Shown here: one piece after another, positions 17,500-25,835 of the stretch
Numbering within the stretch: the stretch's first letter is position 1
Layout: each line of letters begins with the position of its first letter
Assembly: GCA_949482135.1 (NCBI GenBank)
Contig: CASYFC010000010.1
Location: forward strand, 1-64,000
DNA: 64,000 nucleotides
DNA from: an uncultured Clostridia bacterium
Lineage (GTDB): Bacteria; Bacillota; Clostridia; TANB77; CAG-508
Direction: 5' to 3'
Notes under the pieces: model-generated
The model's input: the letters and a program-made list of their open reading frames with translations, nothing else
Databases searched by the model: none
Told to the model about the DNA's origin: nothing
Made by a program: the position numbers and the translations under genes

Positions 17500-17832
17500 A
17501 TGCTTGAAATTATTGTTTATGGCCTTATATGGTGTTTTGCTTTATATGGAATTTTAGTAATGATACAGGAATTAACAAGAAAAAGTACATATAAAAAAAT
17601 TGAAGAAAATGTAAAACTTATAATGACTGTAAAAAACGTAGAAGATGGAATAGAAAATTATGTAAGAGAACTATCTATGGGAAGAAACTTTTATAATAAT
17701 TTAGTTATTATAGATTTGAATTCTACTGATGAGACACTATCAATTTTAAGAGAATTGGAAAAGGAGAATATTAATTTAAAAATCTTAACAGAACTAGAAG
17801 GAAAAGATTATTTAGAAAATCAAATTGAGTGA
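17500..17832 (+). CDS. Short membrane-anchored GT2-like protein, possibly a remnant
   Basis: 110 residues. It starts with ATG behind AAAGGAGGAG. One membrane segment (IIVYGLIWCFALYGILVMI) covers residues 3-21. The rest looks like the first half of a family 2 glycosyltransferase fold: VKLIMTVKNVEDGIENYVRE, then LVIIDLNSTDETLSILREL, where DLNSTDET resembles the usual D-x-S-x-D-x-T. The catalytic DxD and acceptor half are absent, so it is either a truncated gene or a non-catalytic accessory. It ends just before a bidirectional terminator. Confidence 0.6.
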   Translation: MLEIIVYGLIWCFALYGILVMIQELTRKSTYKKIEENVKLIMTVKNVEDGIENYVRELSMGRNFYNNLVIIDLNSTDETLSILRELEKENINLKILTELEGKDYLENQIE

Positions 17833-17843
17833 ATAGATTAATA

Positions 17844-17882
17844 AAAAAAGAAATGCTATTTTAGAAGTAGCATTTCTTTTTT
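17844..17882. terminator. Bidirectional terminator between convergent genes
   Basis: AAAAAAGAAATGCTA (17844-17858) pairs perfectly with TAGCATTTCTTTTTT (17868-17882), giving a U-tract on both strands. It serves the plus-strand GT2-like gene and the minus-strand RelA/SpoT-like gene, whose stop codon it overlaps. Confidence 0.9.
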
Positions 17883-19332
17883 AACGAATTTCATCGTCAG
17901 TAACTATTTTAGGCGTATTTATTTTTATAGTTTGTTTGCCTTTTTGTCTATCTTCAGAAGTTTCTACAACATAAATTTCAACAACTGGTTTAGAAGATGC
18001 AGATGTATTTCTACTTAGAGATAATATACTATCTGTTGCATTAGAAGCTTCTAATATAGATTGGTATGTTTCCTTACCACTAGATAATTTTTCTAAATCA
18101 GCAGTAGATAAGAATATAGGTGTTATGAAATTGTCAACAACTGTTAATTGGTTAGGTTCGTCTGAAACTTCAAGTCCATGATTTGGATGATAGAATATAC
18201 GTTTCTTACCATCTATAATTGCTTCTCTTTCATAACTTGTGAATGTATCTCTAAAATCTACTAAAGATATATCTCTTAAATAAACTCCATTAGGGTCATA
18301 TATTCTTAAGAATGGAACGTGTCCAAAGTGTTTTCTACAAGATTCTTCTAAGTTTAAAGATTTAAATCTATTATTTTCTTTACTATATTCTATATAAAAT
18401 GGAATGGATAATCTGTGATAACTACCAAGTTTTTTATAATTGTCATGACAAAATGTACCATGTTCAGCTTCATCATTCATTTCTATTGTTCTGATTTGAT
18501 ATTCAAAAGAATATTCGGTTCTTAGTGGTGGAATTATATGGGGTGGAAGTGTAGGTTTATTTACAGAAGAAGAATATTCTGGTGTTGCACAAACATGATA
18601 ACTTTGATATCCAGTATCTTTTGGATGATCTACATAATTTTTTACATAAGGTACTAAATAATCAGGTAACCTATCTGGATTTCCATCTGCTCTCATTTTT
18701 TGTAATTTTTGTGGGTGATTTTTAGTATTTACAGGTATAAATTTATAATTATTTTCTTCAGCCGCCATTCTAATTCCATGAAAATCTAATAAATCAACAA
18801 GAATATCTTGTAAGAAATCTAATTCTGCTGATTCTCCTAAGTCTTTTATTTCTTGTGGAGGATTTACAATAATTCTTACTCCCATAAAATCTCTTAGACT
18901 TTCATTTAAATATCTTAAATCTGTTTCGTTTTCTAAGTATTCCTCAATTTTATCTTTTATTTTTTCAATAGCACTTATAGGTGATTTTATTCTACCATTT
19001 ATTGTTATAACACGAGGTAGAGTTATATCACTTGGATTATATTTTTGTGATAAATAATCATAATCTTTTTTCATATTTATTAAAGAGTGATTTAAAAAAG
19101 TAGGACCTGTTGAAAAATCAGATGCAGATGAATAAAGAATACTTTTATAGTAATCTAATGCATTATAGACAGCAGAATAAACCTCTCTGTTTTTTTTAGG
19201 AACAAGAGGGTTTCTTAAATATTTTTCTATATTTCTCTTTAATAATTTTATTGCATCAGAAGGGTGTCCAGCATAGTGCCTAAGATTTAAATCAACTTCT
19301 GGAACTTCCCAAAATCTCTTTTCATCAGACAT
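17881..19332 (-). CDS. RelA/SpoT-domain protein, possible alarmone synthetase
   Basis: 483 residues. Central residues show the nucleotidyltransferase core of (p)ppGpp synthetases: NGRIKSPISAIEKIKDKI, then LRDFMGVRIIV with the metal-binding Asp, DTGYQSYHVCA as the G-loop with its Tyr, and EYQIRTIEMNDEAEHG with the catalytic Glu. No HD hydrolase, TGS or ACT domain is present. The N-terminal ~80 residues and the C-terminal ~180 residues are not typical of RelP/RelQ (about 210-260 residues). The ATG at 19332 has TAGGAGT upstream; a longer reading adds 12 residues without a ribosome site. Synthetase activity is likely but unproven; toxin-type SAS enzymes also have this fold. Confidence 0.75.
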   Translation of the reverse strand: MSDEKRFWEVPEVDLNLRHYAGHPSDAIKLLKRNIEKYLRNPLVPKKNREVYSAVYNALDYYKSILYSSASDFSTGPTFLNHSLINMKKDYDYLSQKYNPSDITLPRVITINGRIKSPISAIEKIKDKIEEYLENETDLRYLNESLRDFMGVRIIVNPPQEIKDLGESAELDFLQDILVDLLDFHGIRMAAEENNYKFIPVNTKNHPQKLQKMRADGNPDRLPDYLVPYVKNYVDHPKDTGYQSYHVCATPEYSSSVNKPTLPPHIIPPLRTEYSFEYQIRTIEMNDEAEHGTFCHDNYKKLGSYHRLSIPFYIEYSKENNRFKSLNLEESCRKHFGHVPFLRIYDPNGVYLRDISLVDFRDTFTSYEREAIIDGKKRIFYHPNHGLEVSDEPNQLTVVDNFITPIFLSTADLEKLSSGKETYQSILEASNATDSILSLSRNTSASSKPVVEIYVVETSEDRQKGKQTIKINTPKIVTDDEIR

Positions 19333-19373
19333 TAATTTACTCCTAATCTTTAAAAATACGAAATTCAATCTAA

Positions 19374-19402
19374 ATTATAGCATAAATGTGCTTAAAATTC
19401 AA
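19374..19402 (-). promoter_or_regulatory. Promoter of the RelA/SpoT-like gene
   Basis: On the minus strand: TTGAAT, a 17-base spacer and TATAAT, about 40 bases before the start codon. It diverges from the promoter of the U32 gene. Confidence 0.7.
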
Positions 19403-19466
19403 TATTTATAAGCATTTTATTTGTATTTTAATAAATTAGTTTATAAGTTAAAACTAATTAGAGTGC

Positions 19467-19495
19467 TTGAAGATATTCGATTATAGTGATATAAT
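19467..19495 (+). promoter_or_regulatory. Promoter of the U32 family gene
   Basis: TTGAAG (19467-19472), 17-base spacer, TATAAT (19490-19495), 40 bases before the start codon. Confidence 0.7.
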
Positions 19496-19535
19496 ATTTT
19501 TGCAAAATTTAAATATATAAAAAGGAATAAGAAAT

Positions 19536-20765
19536 ATGAAAAAAATAGAATTATTAGCACCAGCAGGGTCATTTGAAAAAGCAAAAATCGCATTTATGTA
19601 TGGAGCAGATGCTGTATACTGTGGAACTCCAAAATTATCATTACGTTCAAGATCAGAAATACAAGATAATGATTTAGAAAAAACAATAAATTATGCGCAC
19701 AGTATAGGAAAAAGAGTACATGTTGCAATAAATATTTTTGCATGGGACGAAACATATGAAGAAATAAAGCTACAGGCAGCAGAGCTAAATAGGTTAAAGG
19801 TTGATGCAATTATTGTTGCTGATGGCGGGGTTGTTGATATAATTAGAGAATATGCTCCAGACACAGAAATACATATAAGTACTCAAGCAAATACTGTAAG
19901 TTATCATACTTGTAAATTCTGGCAAAGAAATGGTGCTAAAAGAATTATTTTAGGTAGAGAATTAAATAAACAGCAAATAAGAGATATTATGAAAAATAAA
20001 CCAGAAGGCCTAGATATAGAGATGTTTGGGCATGGAGCATTATGCTTTGGATATTCTGGAAGATGTTTCTTAAGTGAATTTTTGGCACAAAGAAATGGTA
20101 ATTTAGGGGATTGTGCTCAAAGCTGTAGATGGGCATATAATGTTTATGTTGAAGAAACTAATAATCCAGGAAACTTAATGCCAGTGGAAACTGATGAAAA
20201 AGGTACATACATATTTTCTTCCAAAGATTTATGCTTAATAAAAGAAATTCCAGATATTATAGATATGGGAGTAGATAGTTTAAAAATTGAAGGAAGATTA
20301 AAAACAGAATATTATGTCGCAACAGTTGTAAATGCCTATAGAAATGCAATAGATGACTACATGAAAGATCCAGAACATTATGATGCAGAAAAATATTTAG
20401 TAGAATTAGAAAAAACCAAAACAAGAGGTCTTACAACATTTTTCTTTAATGATAGAAATAATAAAGATTTTCAAGATTATTCTGGACGTCAATACAATAG
20501 TGATTATGAATTTGGTGGAAAAGTAATAGAAGAAAAAGATGATAAAGTATTAATAGAAATAAGAAATAAGTTAAGTATTGGAGACACTTTAGAATTAATA
20601 ATTCCAGGTGAAATAAAACCGTTAGTATTTAATATAGACAAACTATGGGATGCAGATACAATAGAAGAAATTACAACAGTAAATCCAGGAGTAAAAGAGC
20701 AGAAAGTAATATTAAAAATTCCTGCAAAAGTGAAAGAAGGTTGGATTATAAGAAGAAAAAAATAG
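19536..20765 (+). CDS. trhP: U32 peptidase family protein, TrhP/YegQ-like tRNA hydroxylation factor
   Basis: 409 residues. Family members (YegQ/TrhP in E. coli, YrrO in Bacillus) help make 5-hydroxyuridine at position 34 of tRNAs; older annotation calls them peptidases. The TIM-barrel N-terminus begins KKIELLAPAGSFEKAKIA. The Cys-rich signature is GHGALCFGYSGRCFLSEF with GDCAQSCRWAY, and the family motif SSKDLCLIKEIPDI-SLKIEGR follows. A C-terminal beta domain completes it. It starts with ATG behind AAAGGA. The membrane-protein gene follows within 14 bases. Confidence 0.85.
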   Translation: MKKIELLAPAGSFEKAKIAFMYGADAVYCGTPKLSLRSRSEIQDNDLEKTINYAHSIGKRVHVAINIFAWDETYEEIKLQAAELNRLKVDAIIVADGGVVDIIREYAPDTEIHISTQANTVSYHTCKFWQRNGAKRIILGRELNKQQIRDIMKNKPEGLDIEMFGHGALCFGYSGRCFLSEFLAQRNGNLGDCAQSCRWAYNVYVEETNNPGNLMPVETDEKGTYIFSSKDLCLIKEIPDIIDMGVDSLKIEGRLKTEYYVATVVNAYRNAIDDYMKDPEHYDAEKYLVELEKTKTRGLTTFFFNDRNNKDFQDYSGRQYNSDYEFGGKVIEEKDDKVLIEIRNKLSIGDTLELIIPGEIKPLVFNIDKLWDADTIEEITTVNPGVKEQKVILKIPAKVKEGWIIRRKK

Positions 20766-20779
20766 GATAGGAGAATACT

Positions 20780-23137
20780 ATGTTGGAGCTTTTATTACTA
20801 ATTATTTTCATAGCTTATGTATATAATACTAATAAAAAAGTTGAAAAATTAGAAAAAGAAAATTTACTGTTAAAAAAGGAGATAAAGAAGCTAAAAGAAG
20901 TTAATTTAGAAATTAATGTTGAAGATAATGCTATTGCAAATACAGTAGTTTCTACTCCAAAAACAGAAGAAAAAATTTTGACGGAAGAAGAAAAACAGAA
21001 AATAAAGTTAAAGAAAAAAGTAGAAGAGCAGGAAAGAAAAAACACAAGTATATTAATAACAGGAGCTATATTAATAGTTCTTTCAGCAATTGTATTTTTA
21101 ACTTCTGCATGGAATTCAATTCCAAATTTAATTAAAACATGTGTAATTATATTGTTAGTGGGGGTATTTTTAGGAGCAAGTAAAATTGCAAAAGAAAAAT
21201 TTAATTTAGATAAAACTAGTAGTACATTTTTCCATATTGCAATGGCATATATACCAATATGTTTAATATCATGTTCTGTATTTGCATTATTTGGTGAATA
21301 TCTATCAATTTATGGAGAAGGAAGCTTTATATATCTTACATTTGTAATGATATTAACCTCAGTAATATATTATATAAATTATAAAAGGAAACAATCAATA
21401 GGATTATTGTGTTCAAGTATTTTATCACAGATATCTGCTGTAATATTAGGCACTTTAATTTTTGAACCTAGTTTAAAATTAATAATTATCAATATATTAA
21501 TATATAATATTACTGCAATACTATTGTCTAAAAACAGTAGTATTGCAGAAATTAGTTTTATACAATATATAACAAAAGCAATTCCATATATTACAACATT
21601 ATTTATAGTAGTAAGTTTAAGCGATATTTCAATGTTAACACTTTTAATGTTAATACTGCTTGATATAAATTATTTGCTAAATTATATTAAAGATAAAAAG
21701 GCGATACTAGACTGTTACTTATTTAATATAATTATATATATGATTGGATTGTATTTAACATACAATTTTGAAGGTTTGAATGAATCATTTAAACTAGTTT
21801 TGGAAATGTGCTATGTTTTAATTGTTTTCTTAATTGAAAGAATGGTTGTAAAAACATATAAAGACAAAAACTTGGAAAAATCATCTATGATAGTTAGTAT
21901 TTTAGCAATTGCAGGAGTATATTTAGAAAGTTACGAATATGTAGATATATTCATAAAACCATATATGATAGCTATAGTGGAAGAATTATTTTTAATATTT
22001 GCATTTATTGGATCAAAGGAAACTGGTAAAAAAATATTAAGCTATTTGATACCAAGCTGTTTTATATTAATAGGTGTTAATTTATTAAGTGAGCTGGATG
22101 TGACATATCATTATTATATAATCTTTTCAATTATAACTTTTATAATTGGAGAAATGATAAATCATAAAGAATTACAAAAGGGATTTTTCGTAATATCAAA
22201 TATTTGGCTTGTAATAACATATATAGTAGCATTGGTATTTGATTTTAAAGAATTTTCAAATGATGTTATATACTTTATGGGATTACTTGCAATTTATGTT
22301 TATAACTATTTTAAATATCCAAATTATAAATTGTTTAAATATTTATCTTATGTTGTAGGATATATAGTTTTAAGTTCAATAGCGGAGTTTTTAGAATTAA
22401 AAGATGATGCATTAATATTAGTTCCCCTTGTACCAACTATAGTTATAACAATGCTAGAATATAAGAATAATAAAAAAATTACTATGGATACAATTTTTTC
22501 AGCAATATTTTTATGGATGACAATGGATTTTGTAGAAAGCAAAATCATGAATGCAGATTTAATAAATGAAATCTTATGTTTAATTTGGTCTGGATCACAT
22601 ATGTATATTTTTACGAGTACAAAAAGTAAAGATATATTTAAAGTAATTGTTTATTTCTGTTCATTAGAACTATATAACACTATTTTAGGAATTTTAGAAA
22701 TAGGACCATATACTGCATTTTCAATGATAGGATTTACAATTTTTGCACTTGCATGTAGTAAAACAATCTTAAAAAAATATGTAAAAGAAATAGATATAGT
22801 AGAATATATAGCTTTTTCAATAATATATTTGATGGCATTATCAATGTATGTTAATGAAAAAGATGGAATGATTTATGTTTTTGCGTTAGTTTGTTTAGTA
22901 GCATATAGTTATATGAAAAAATATGGTGCATTATTTATTGTAACAATATTAGCAATTATAGTTAACGCATTAGCATTAACTAGAGAATTTTGGTTCAGTA
23001 TACCATGGTGGATGTATTTATTAGTAATAGGTGTTACACTAATTGTATTTGCTATGAAAAACGAATCAGATACTAACAAAGAAAAACTTACAGTAGGAAT
23101 GCTATTAAAAAAAGTAAAAGATAATATAGAAAAATAA
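20780..23137 (+). CDS. Large polytopic membrane protein, unknown function
   Basis: 785 residues. A short N-terminal membrane segment (residues 1-16) is followed by a charged coiled coil (KKVEKLEKENLLLKKEIKKL) and Lys/Glu-rich linker to about residue 85. Some 20 hydrophobic segments fill the remainder. The first of them, AILIVLSAIVFLTSAWNSIP, resembles the start of DUF2157/SCO7613-type membrane proteins, which are uncharacterised. No transporter motif is visible. It starts with ATG behind AGGAGAA, 14 bases after the U32 gene, so they form an operon. Confidence 0.7.
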   Translation: MLELLLLIIFIAYVYNTNKKVEKLEKENLLLKKEIKKLKEVNLEINVEDNAIANTVVSTPKTEEKILTEEEKQKIKLKKKVEEQERKNTSILITGAILIVLSAIVFLTSAWNSIPNLIKTCVIILLVGVFLGASKIAKEKFNLDKTSSTFFHIAMAYIPICLISCSVFALFGEYLSIYGEGSFIYLTFVMILTSVIYYINYKRKQSIGLLCSSILSQISAVILGTLIFEPSLKLIIINILIYNITAILLSKNSSIAEISFIQYITKAIPYITTLFIVVSLSDISMLTLLMLILLDINYLLNYIKDKKAILDCYLFNIIIYMIGLYLTYNFEGLNESFKLVLEMCYVLIVFLIERMVVKTYKDKNLEKSSMIVSILAIAGVYLESYEYVDIFIKPYMIAIVEELFLIFAFIGSKETGKKILSYLIPSCFILIGVNLLSELDVTYHYYIIFSIITFIIGEMINHKELQKGFFVISNIWLVITYIVALVFDFKEFSNDVIYFMGLLAIYVYNYFKYPNYKLFKYLSYVVGYIVLSSIAEFLELKDDALILVPLVPTIVITMLEYKNNKKITMDTIFSAIFLWMTMDFVESKIMNADLINEILCLIWSGSHMYIFTSTKSKDIFKVIVYFCSLELYNTILGILEIGPYTAFSMIGFTIFALACSKTILKKYVKEIDIVEYIAFSIIYLMALSMYVNEKDGMIYVFALVCLVAYSYMKKYGALFIVTILAIIVNALALTREFWFSIPWWMYLLVIGVTLIVFAMKNESDTNKEKLTVGMLLKKVKDNIEK

Positions 23138-23211
23138 AACTTGATTTTTTATAAAGATGCAGTTATAATATTAACATTCTAATAAATTTCAAAAGAATTT
23201 CAGAAAATAGG

Positions 23212-23255
23212 GGCAAAACAAAATAACAAGAAATTGCTATTTTGTTTTGCCTTTT
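23212..23255 (+). terminator. Terminator of the U32/membrane-protein operon
   Basis: GGCAAAACAAAATA (23212-23225) pairs with TATTTTGTTTTGCC (23238-23251), 14 perfect pairs, followed by TTTT. Confidence 0.85.
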
Positions 23256-23412
23256 CATTTTATTTTTTTTCAAAGTACTTTTGTACGTCTTATTAAAAAT
23301 ATATTTATTTTTATTCTTATTAGATTTTCAATATTTAATAGCTTTTTTCTTTTGAATAAAAATTAGAATATTAGTACTGTAATAAACAGGAAAATTTAGC
23401 GTTTTAAAAGCA

Positions 23413-23441
23413 AAAATGCGTGTAGTTTATACACGCATTTT
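23413..23441 (-). terminator. Terminator of the dapA-HD-dapB operon
   Basis: AAAATGCGTGTA and TACACGCATTTT form a 12-bp stem with a 5-base loop. On the minus strand it is followed by T-rich sequence (TTGCTTTT). It lies 11 bases beyond the dapB stop. Confidence 0.75.
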
Positions 23442-23451
23442 GCAATATATT

Positions 23452-24198
23452 TTAACATAAATCATTCATATTATATAATCCTGGATTTTTATGAACTAGA
23501 TACATAGCAGCTTTTACAGCACCACTTGCAAAAACAGCTCTAGAAGTTACATTATGAGTGATTTCTAAGCTTTCATTATCTCCAAAGAAAATAACAGAAT
23601 GTTTTCCAGCTTCATTTCCACCTCTAATAGAGTGAATACCGATTTCTTTTTTATTTCTTTTTTCACGTTTTCCATGTCTGTTATATTCATAGTACATTGT
23701 ATTATCTAGGGCCTGATTAATACTATCTGCAAGAATTAAAGCTGTACCACTTGGACTATCTATTTTTCTGTTGTGATGTGTTTCTATAATTTCAATATCT
23801 GAATTGGATAGTTTTTTTGCAAGTTCAGCAACAAGTTTTGAAAGCAGATTAACTTCATAAGACATATTAGGTGATCTAAAAATTGGGAATTCTTTTGAAT
23901 ATTTTTCGATTTTTTCTAAATCCATATCAGATAATCCTGTTGTTGCAATAACAGTAGGAATTTTATTTTTTCTTGCATATTCTAATATATTCATTGTAGA
24001 TATAGGAACAGAAAAATCAATTATTACATCTGGTAATAAATCTATACTATTAGTATCTGTAAAAACAGGGAATAGGTTGTCACCTGTATCTGTTCTATCA
24101 ACTCCGCAAAGAATTTCGATATCTGGAGTTTTTCTTATTTCTTTTGCAACTTCTTGTCCCATCTTTCCGTTACAACCATTTATCAATACTTTTACCAT
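23452..24198 (-). CDS. dapB: 4-Hydroxy-tetrahydrodipicolinate reductase
   Basis: 248 residues. It reduces HTPA to tetrahydrodipicolinate with NAD(P)H in the lysine/diaminopimelate pathway. The Rossmann motif is INGCNGKMGQEV at the N-terminus. The substrate-binding and catalytic block is ETHHNRKIDSPSGTA, with the catalytic His/Lys. The ending IRGGNEAGKHSVIFFG is typical. It starts with ATG behind TGGAGAA. It is the last gene of a minus-strand operon dapA - HD protein - dapB, with 12 bases between the HD gene and dapB. Confidence 0.97.
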   Translation of the reverse strand: MVKVLINGCNGKMGQEVAKEIRKTPDIEILCGVDRTDTGDNLFPVFTDTNSIDLLPDVIIDFSVPISTMNILEYARKNKIPTVIATTGLSDMDLEKIEKYSKEFPIFRSPNMSYEVNLLSKLVAELAKKLSNSDIEIIETHHNRKIDSPSGTALILADSINQALDNTMYYEYNRHGKREKRNKKEIGIHSIRGGNEAGKHSVIFFGDNESLEITHNVTSRAVFASGAVKAAMYLVHKNPGLYNMNDLC

Positions 24199-24210
24199 TT
24201 TTTCTCCAAT

Positions 24211-24720
24211 CTATAAAAATTTAATTTTTTTTCGTAAAACTCTTAACATTTCACGAGAGGCACAATATTTATCTACTAAAGTAACAATATAGCTTTCTCT
24301 ATGAGAAGGAAGTTTTAATGTAAGTGGCCACATATGTTTAAGAATTATATCTTGTTCAAGTTCATTAAGATCAAACAAATCTTTAGCATTATTTAAAGCA
24401 ATTCTAGGGTGTCGAAACGCATGAAACTTTTTTTGACCTTCAACATTTTTATCTCTCCAATCATAGTAATAAAAATCATGAAGCATTGCACCACGAGCAG
24501 CAGAGATATAATCTAGTTTTAGTCTTTTACAAATTGCATATGTATAAAAAGAAACACATAAACAATGATAATATCTAGATTTATTTTTATGCTGAACGCG
24601 ATTTTTTAGTGATAATACATTAGGATTTGTTGCGATATCACTAATTATAGATTTAAATTCATTTATACTAGGTTCAGATATAACTAAACTTTGATTATCT
24701 TTTGTAATTTCACTGTTCAA
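24211..24720 (-). CDS. HD-domain phosphohydrolase-like protein inside the dap operon
   Basis: 169 residues if started at the TTG at 24720, which has ATAGGAG eight bases upstream; the more distal ATG at 24747 spans that ribosome site. HD signature residues are His in RYYHCLCVSFYTYA, the pair HD in GAMLHDFYYYD, His in LKHMWPL and Asp in TLVDKYCAS. The fold predicts a metal-dependent phosphohydrolase, substrate unknown. It is placed between dapA and dapB with tight spacing, so it is co-expressed with lysine/DAP synthesis; a functional link is inference only. Confidence 0.75.
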   Translation of the reverse strand: MNSEITKDNQSLVISEPSINEFKSIISDIATNPNVLSLKNRVQHKNKSRYYHCLCVSFYTYAICKRLKLDYISAARGAMLHDFYYYDWRDKNVEGQKKFHAFRHPRIALNNAKDLFDLNELEQDIILKHMWPLTLKLPSHRESYIVTLVDKYCASREMLRVLRKKIKFL

Positions 24721-24791
24721 GATAAATACTCCTATCTTTTGGCACATACTGAATATGTGATTAAATTTTTATTATAATTTATTTTAACATA

Positions 24792-25679
24792 TTATTTTAT
24801 TAAACCAAATGTTAATAATTCACTTTTTAGTTTTTCTTTTCCAGGATTACTCATTTCAAGAAGAGGTAAACGAGGTGTTCCAACATTGTATCCAATCATA
24901 TTTAAAGCAGCTTTAACAGGGATTGGATTTACTTCACAGAATAGTGCTTTAATTAGAGGAATAGCCTTTATTTGGCTATTAATAGATTCTTTTAAATTTC
25001 CTTTTTCAAAATTTTCTACAATATTATGAGTATATTCTGGTGCAATATTTGATAAAACTGAAATAACACCAATTCCGCCAACTGCCAGAATAGAAGTTAT
25101 TTGATCATCATTACCAGAATAGATATTTAAATTATCTTTGCAAAGATTTGCAATTTCAGCAATTTGTGAAAGATTGCCACTAGCTTCTTTTATAGCAACA
25201 ATATTTTCAATTTCAGATAATTTTTTGCAAGTTTGAGGCAAAATATTTACACCAGTTCTACTAGGAACACTATATAAAATTATAGGTAATTTTGTTTGAG
25301 TTGCAATAGTAGAATAGTGAGCAATTAAACCATCTTGAGTTGTTTTATTGTAGTAAGGAGTAACTATTAAAGCTCCATCTACACCAATACTTTCAGCCCA
25401 TTTTGTAAATTCAATTACTTGTGCTGTACAATTTCCACCAGTACCAGCGATTACTGGAATTCTTCCATTAACAGTTTTTACAGCAAATTCAATTGTTTGT
25501 TTTCTTTCATCAACAGTCATAGTTGAAGATTCACCAGTAGTTCCACAAACTATAATGCTATCTACTTTGTTTGCAATTTGAGATTCGATTAATTTCTCAA
25601 ATTGGTTAAAATTAACACCATTTTCATTAAAAGGTGTAACAATGGCTGTTCCACAGCCTTTAAAAATAACTTTTTTCAT
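24792..25679 (-). CDS. dapA: 4-Hydroxy-tetrahydrodipicolinate synthase
   Basis: 295 residues. It condenses pyruvate with aspartate semialdehyde, the first committed step to DAP/lysine. A TIM barrel with GTTGESSTM, the catalytic Tyr in LYSVPSRTGVNI and the Schiff-base Lys in IVAIKEASGN are seen. It starts with ATG behind a GGAAATT-type site (ATAGGAAATTTTT). It is the first gene of the operon. Confidence 0.97.
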   Translation of the reverse strand: MKKVIFKGCGTAIVTPFNENGVNFNQFEKLIESQIANKVDSIIVCGTTGESSTMTVDERKQTIEFAVKTVNGRIPVIAGTGGNCTAQVIEFTKWAESIGVDGALIVTPYYNKTTQDGLIAHYSTIATQTKLPIILYSVPSRTGVNILPQTCKKLSEIENIVAIKEASGNLSQIAEIANLCKDNLNIYSGNDDQITSILAVGGIGVISVLSNIAPEYTHNIVENFEKGNLKESINSQIKAIPLIKALFCEVNPIPVKAALNMIGYNVGTPRLPLLEMSNPGKEKLKSELLTFGLIK

Positions 25680-25731
25680 AAAAATTTCCTATCTTTAAAG
25701 AAACAAAATTCTTTAAAAGGTATTATAAATG

Positions 25732-25755
25732 TAAAAATATAATTATATTTTTACG
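25732..25755. promoter_or_regulatory. Perfect palindrome in the dapA leader
   Basis: GTAAAAATATAATTATATTTT plus TAC make a 24-bp perfect palindrome, starting six bases downstream of the dapA -10 box. Its position just past the promoter fits a repressor operator or a leader hairpin. It does not look like a lysine riboswitch, which is far larger. Confidence 0.5.
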
Positions 25756-25760
25756 ATATC

Positions 25761-25789
25761 ATTATATGTTAAAATTCTCAAAAAATCAA
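25761..25789 (-). promoter_or_regulatory. Promoter of the dapA operon
   Basis: On the minus strand: TTGATT, 17-base spacer, TATAAT, about 80 bases before dapA. Confidence 0.65.
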
Positions 25790-25790
25790 T

Positions 25791-25829
25791 TGAATTTAGG
25801 TGAATTTAGGGACGTTCCTTAAATTTCAC
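25791..25829. repeat. Hairpin with duplicated TGAATTTAGG between aroF and dapA
   Basis: TGAATTTAGG occurs twice in tandem (25791-25800, 25801-25810). The second copy forms a stem GTGAATTTAGG-GA with TTCC-TTAAATTTCAC (25815-25829) around CG. It lies just beyond the DAHP synthase stop and may end that transcript, although no U-tract follows. The GGGACGTTCC core resembles REP-like palindromes, but no second copy is seen in the window. Confidence 0.45.
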
Positions 25830-25835
25830 TCAAAA

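Larger units (their letters stand above)
23138..23451. other. Intergenic region with two convergent terminators
   Basis: 314 bases without a gene between the convergent membrane-protein and dapB genes. It contains the two terminators listed separately (23212-23255 and 23413-23441). The 150 bases between them are very AT-rich, and I see no ORF or RNA structure there. Confidence 0.7.

Noticed and set aside
25680-25835. Lysine riboswitch or T-box upstream of dapA
   Set aside because: The leader is too short (about 80 bases) and lacks the conserved lysine aptamer or T-box motifs; only a palindrome is present.
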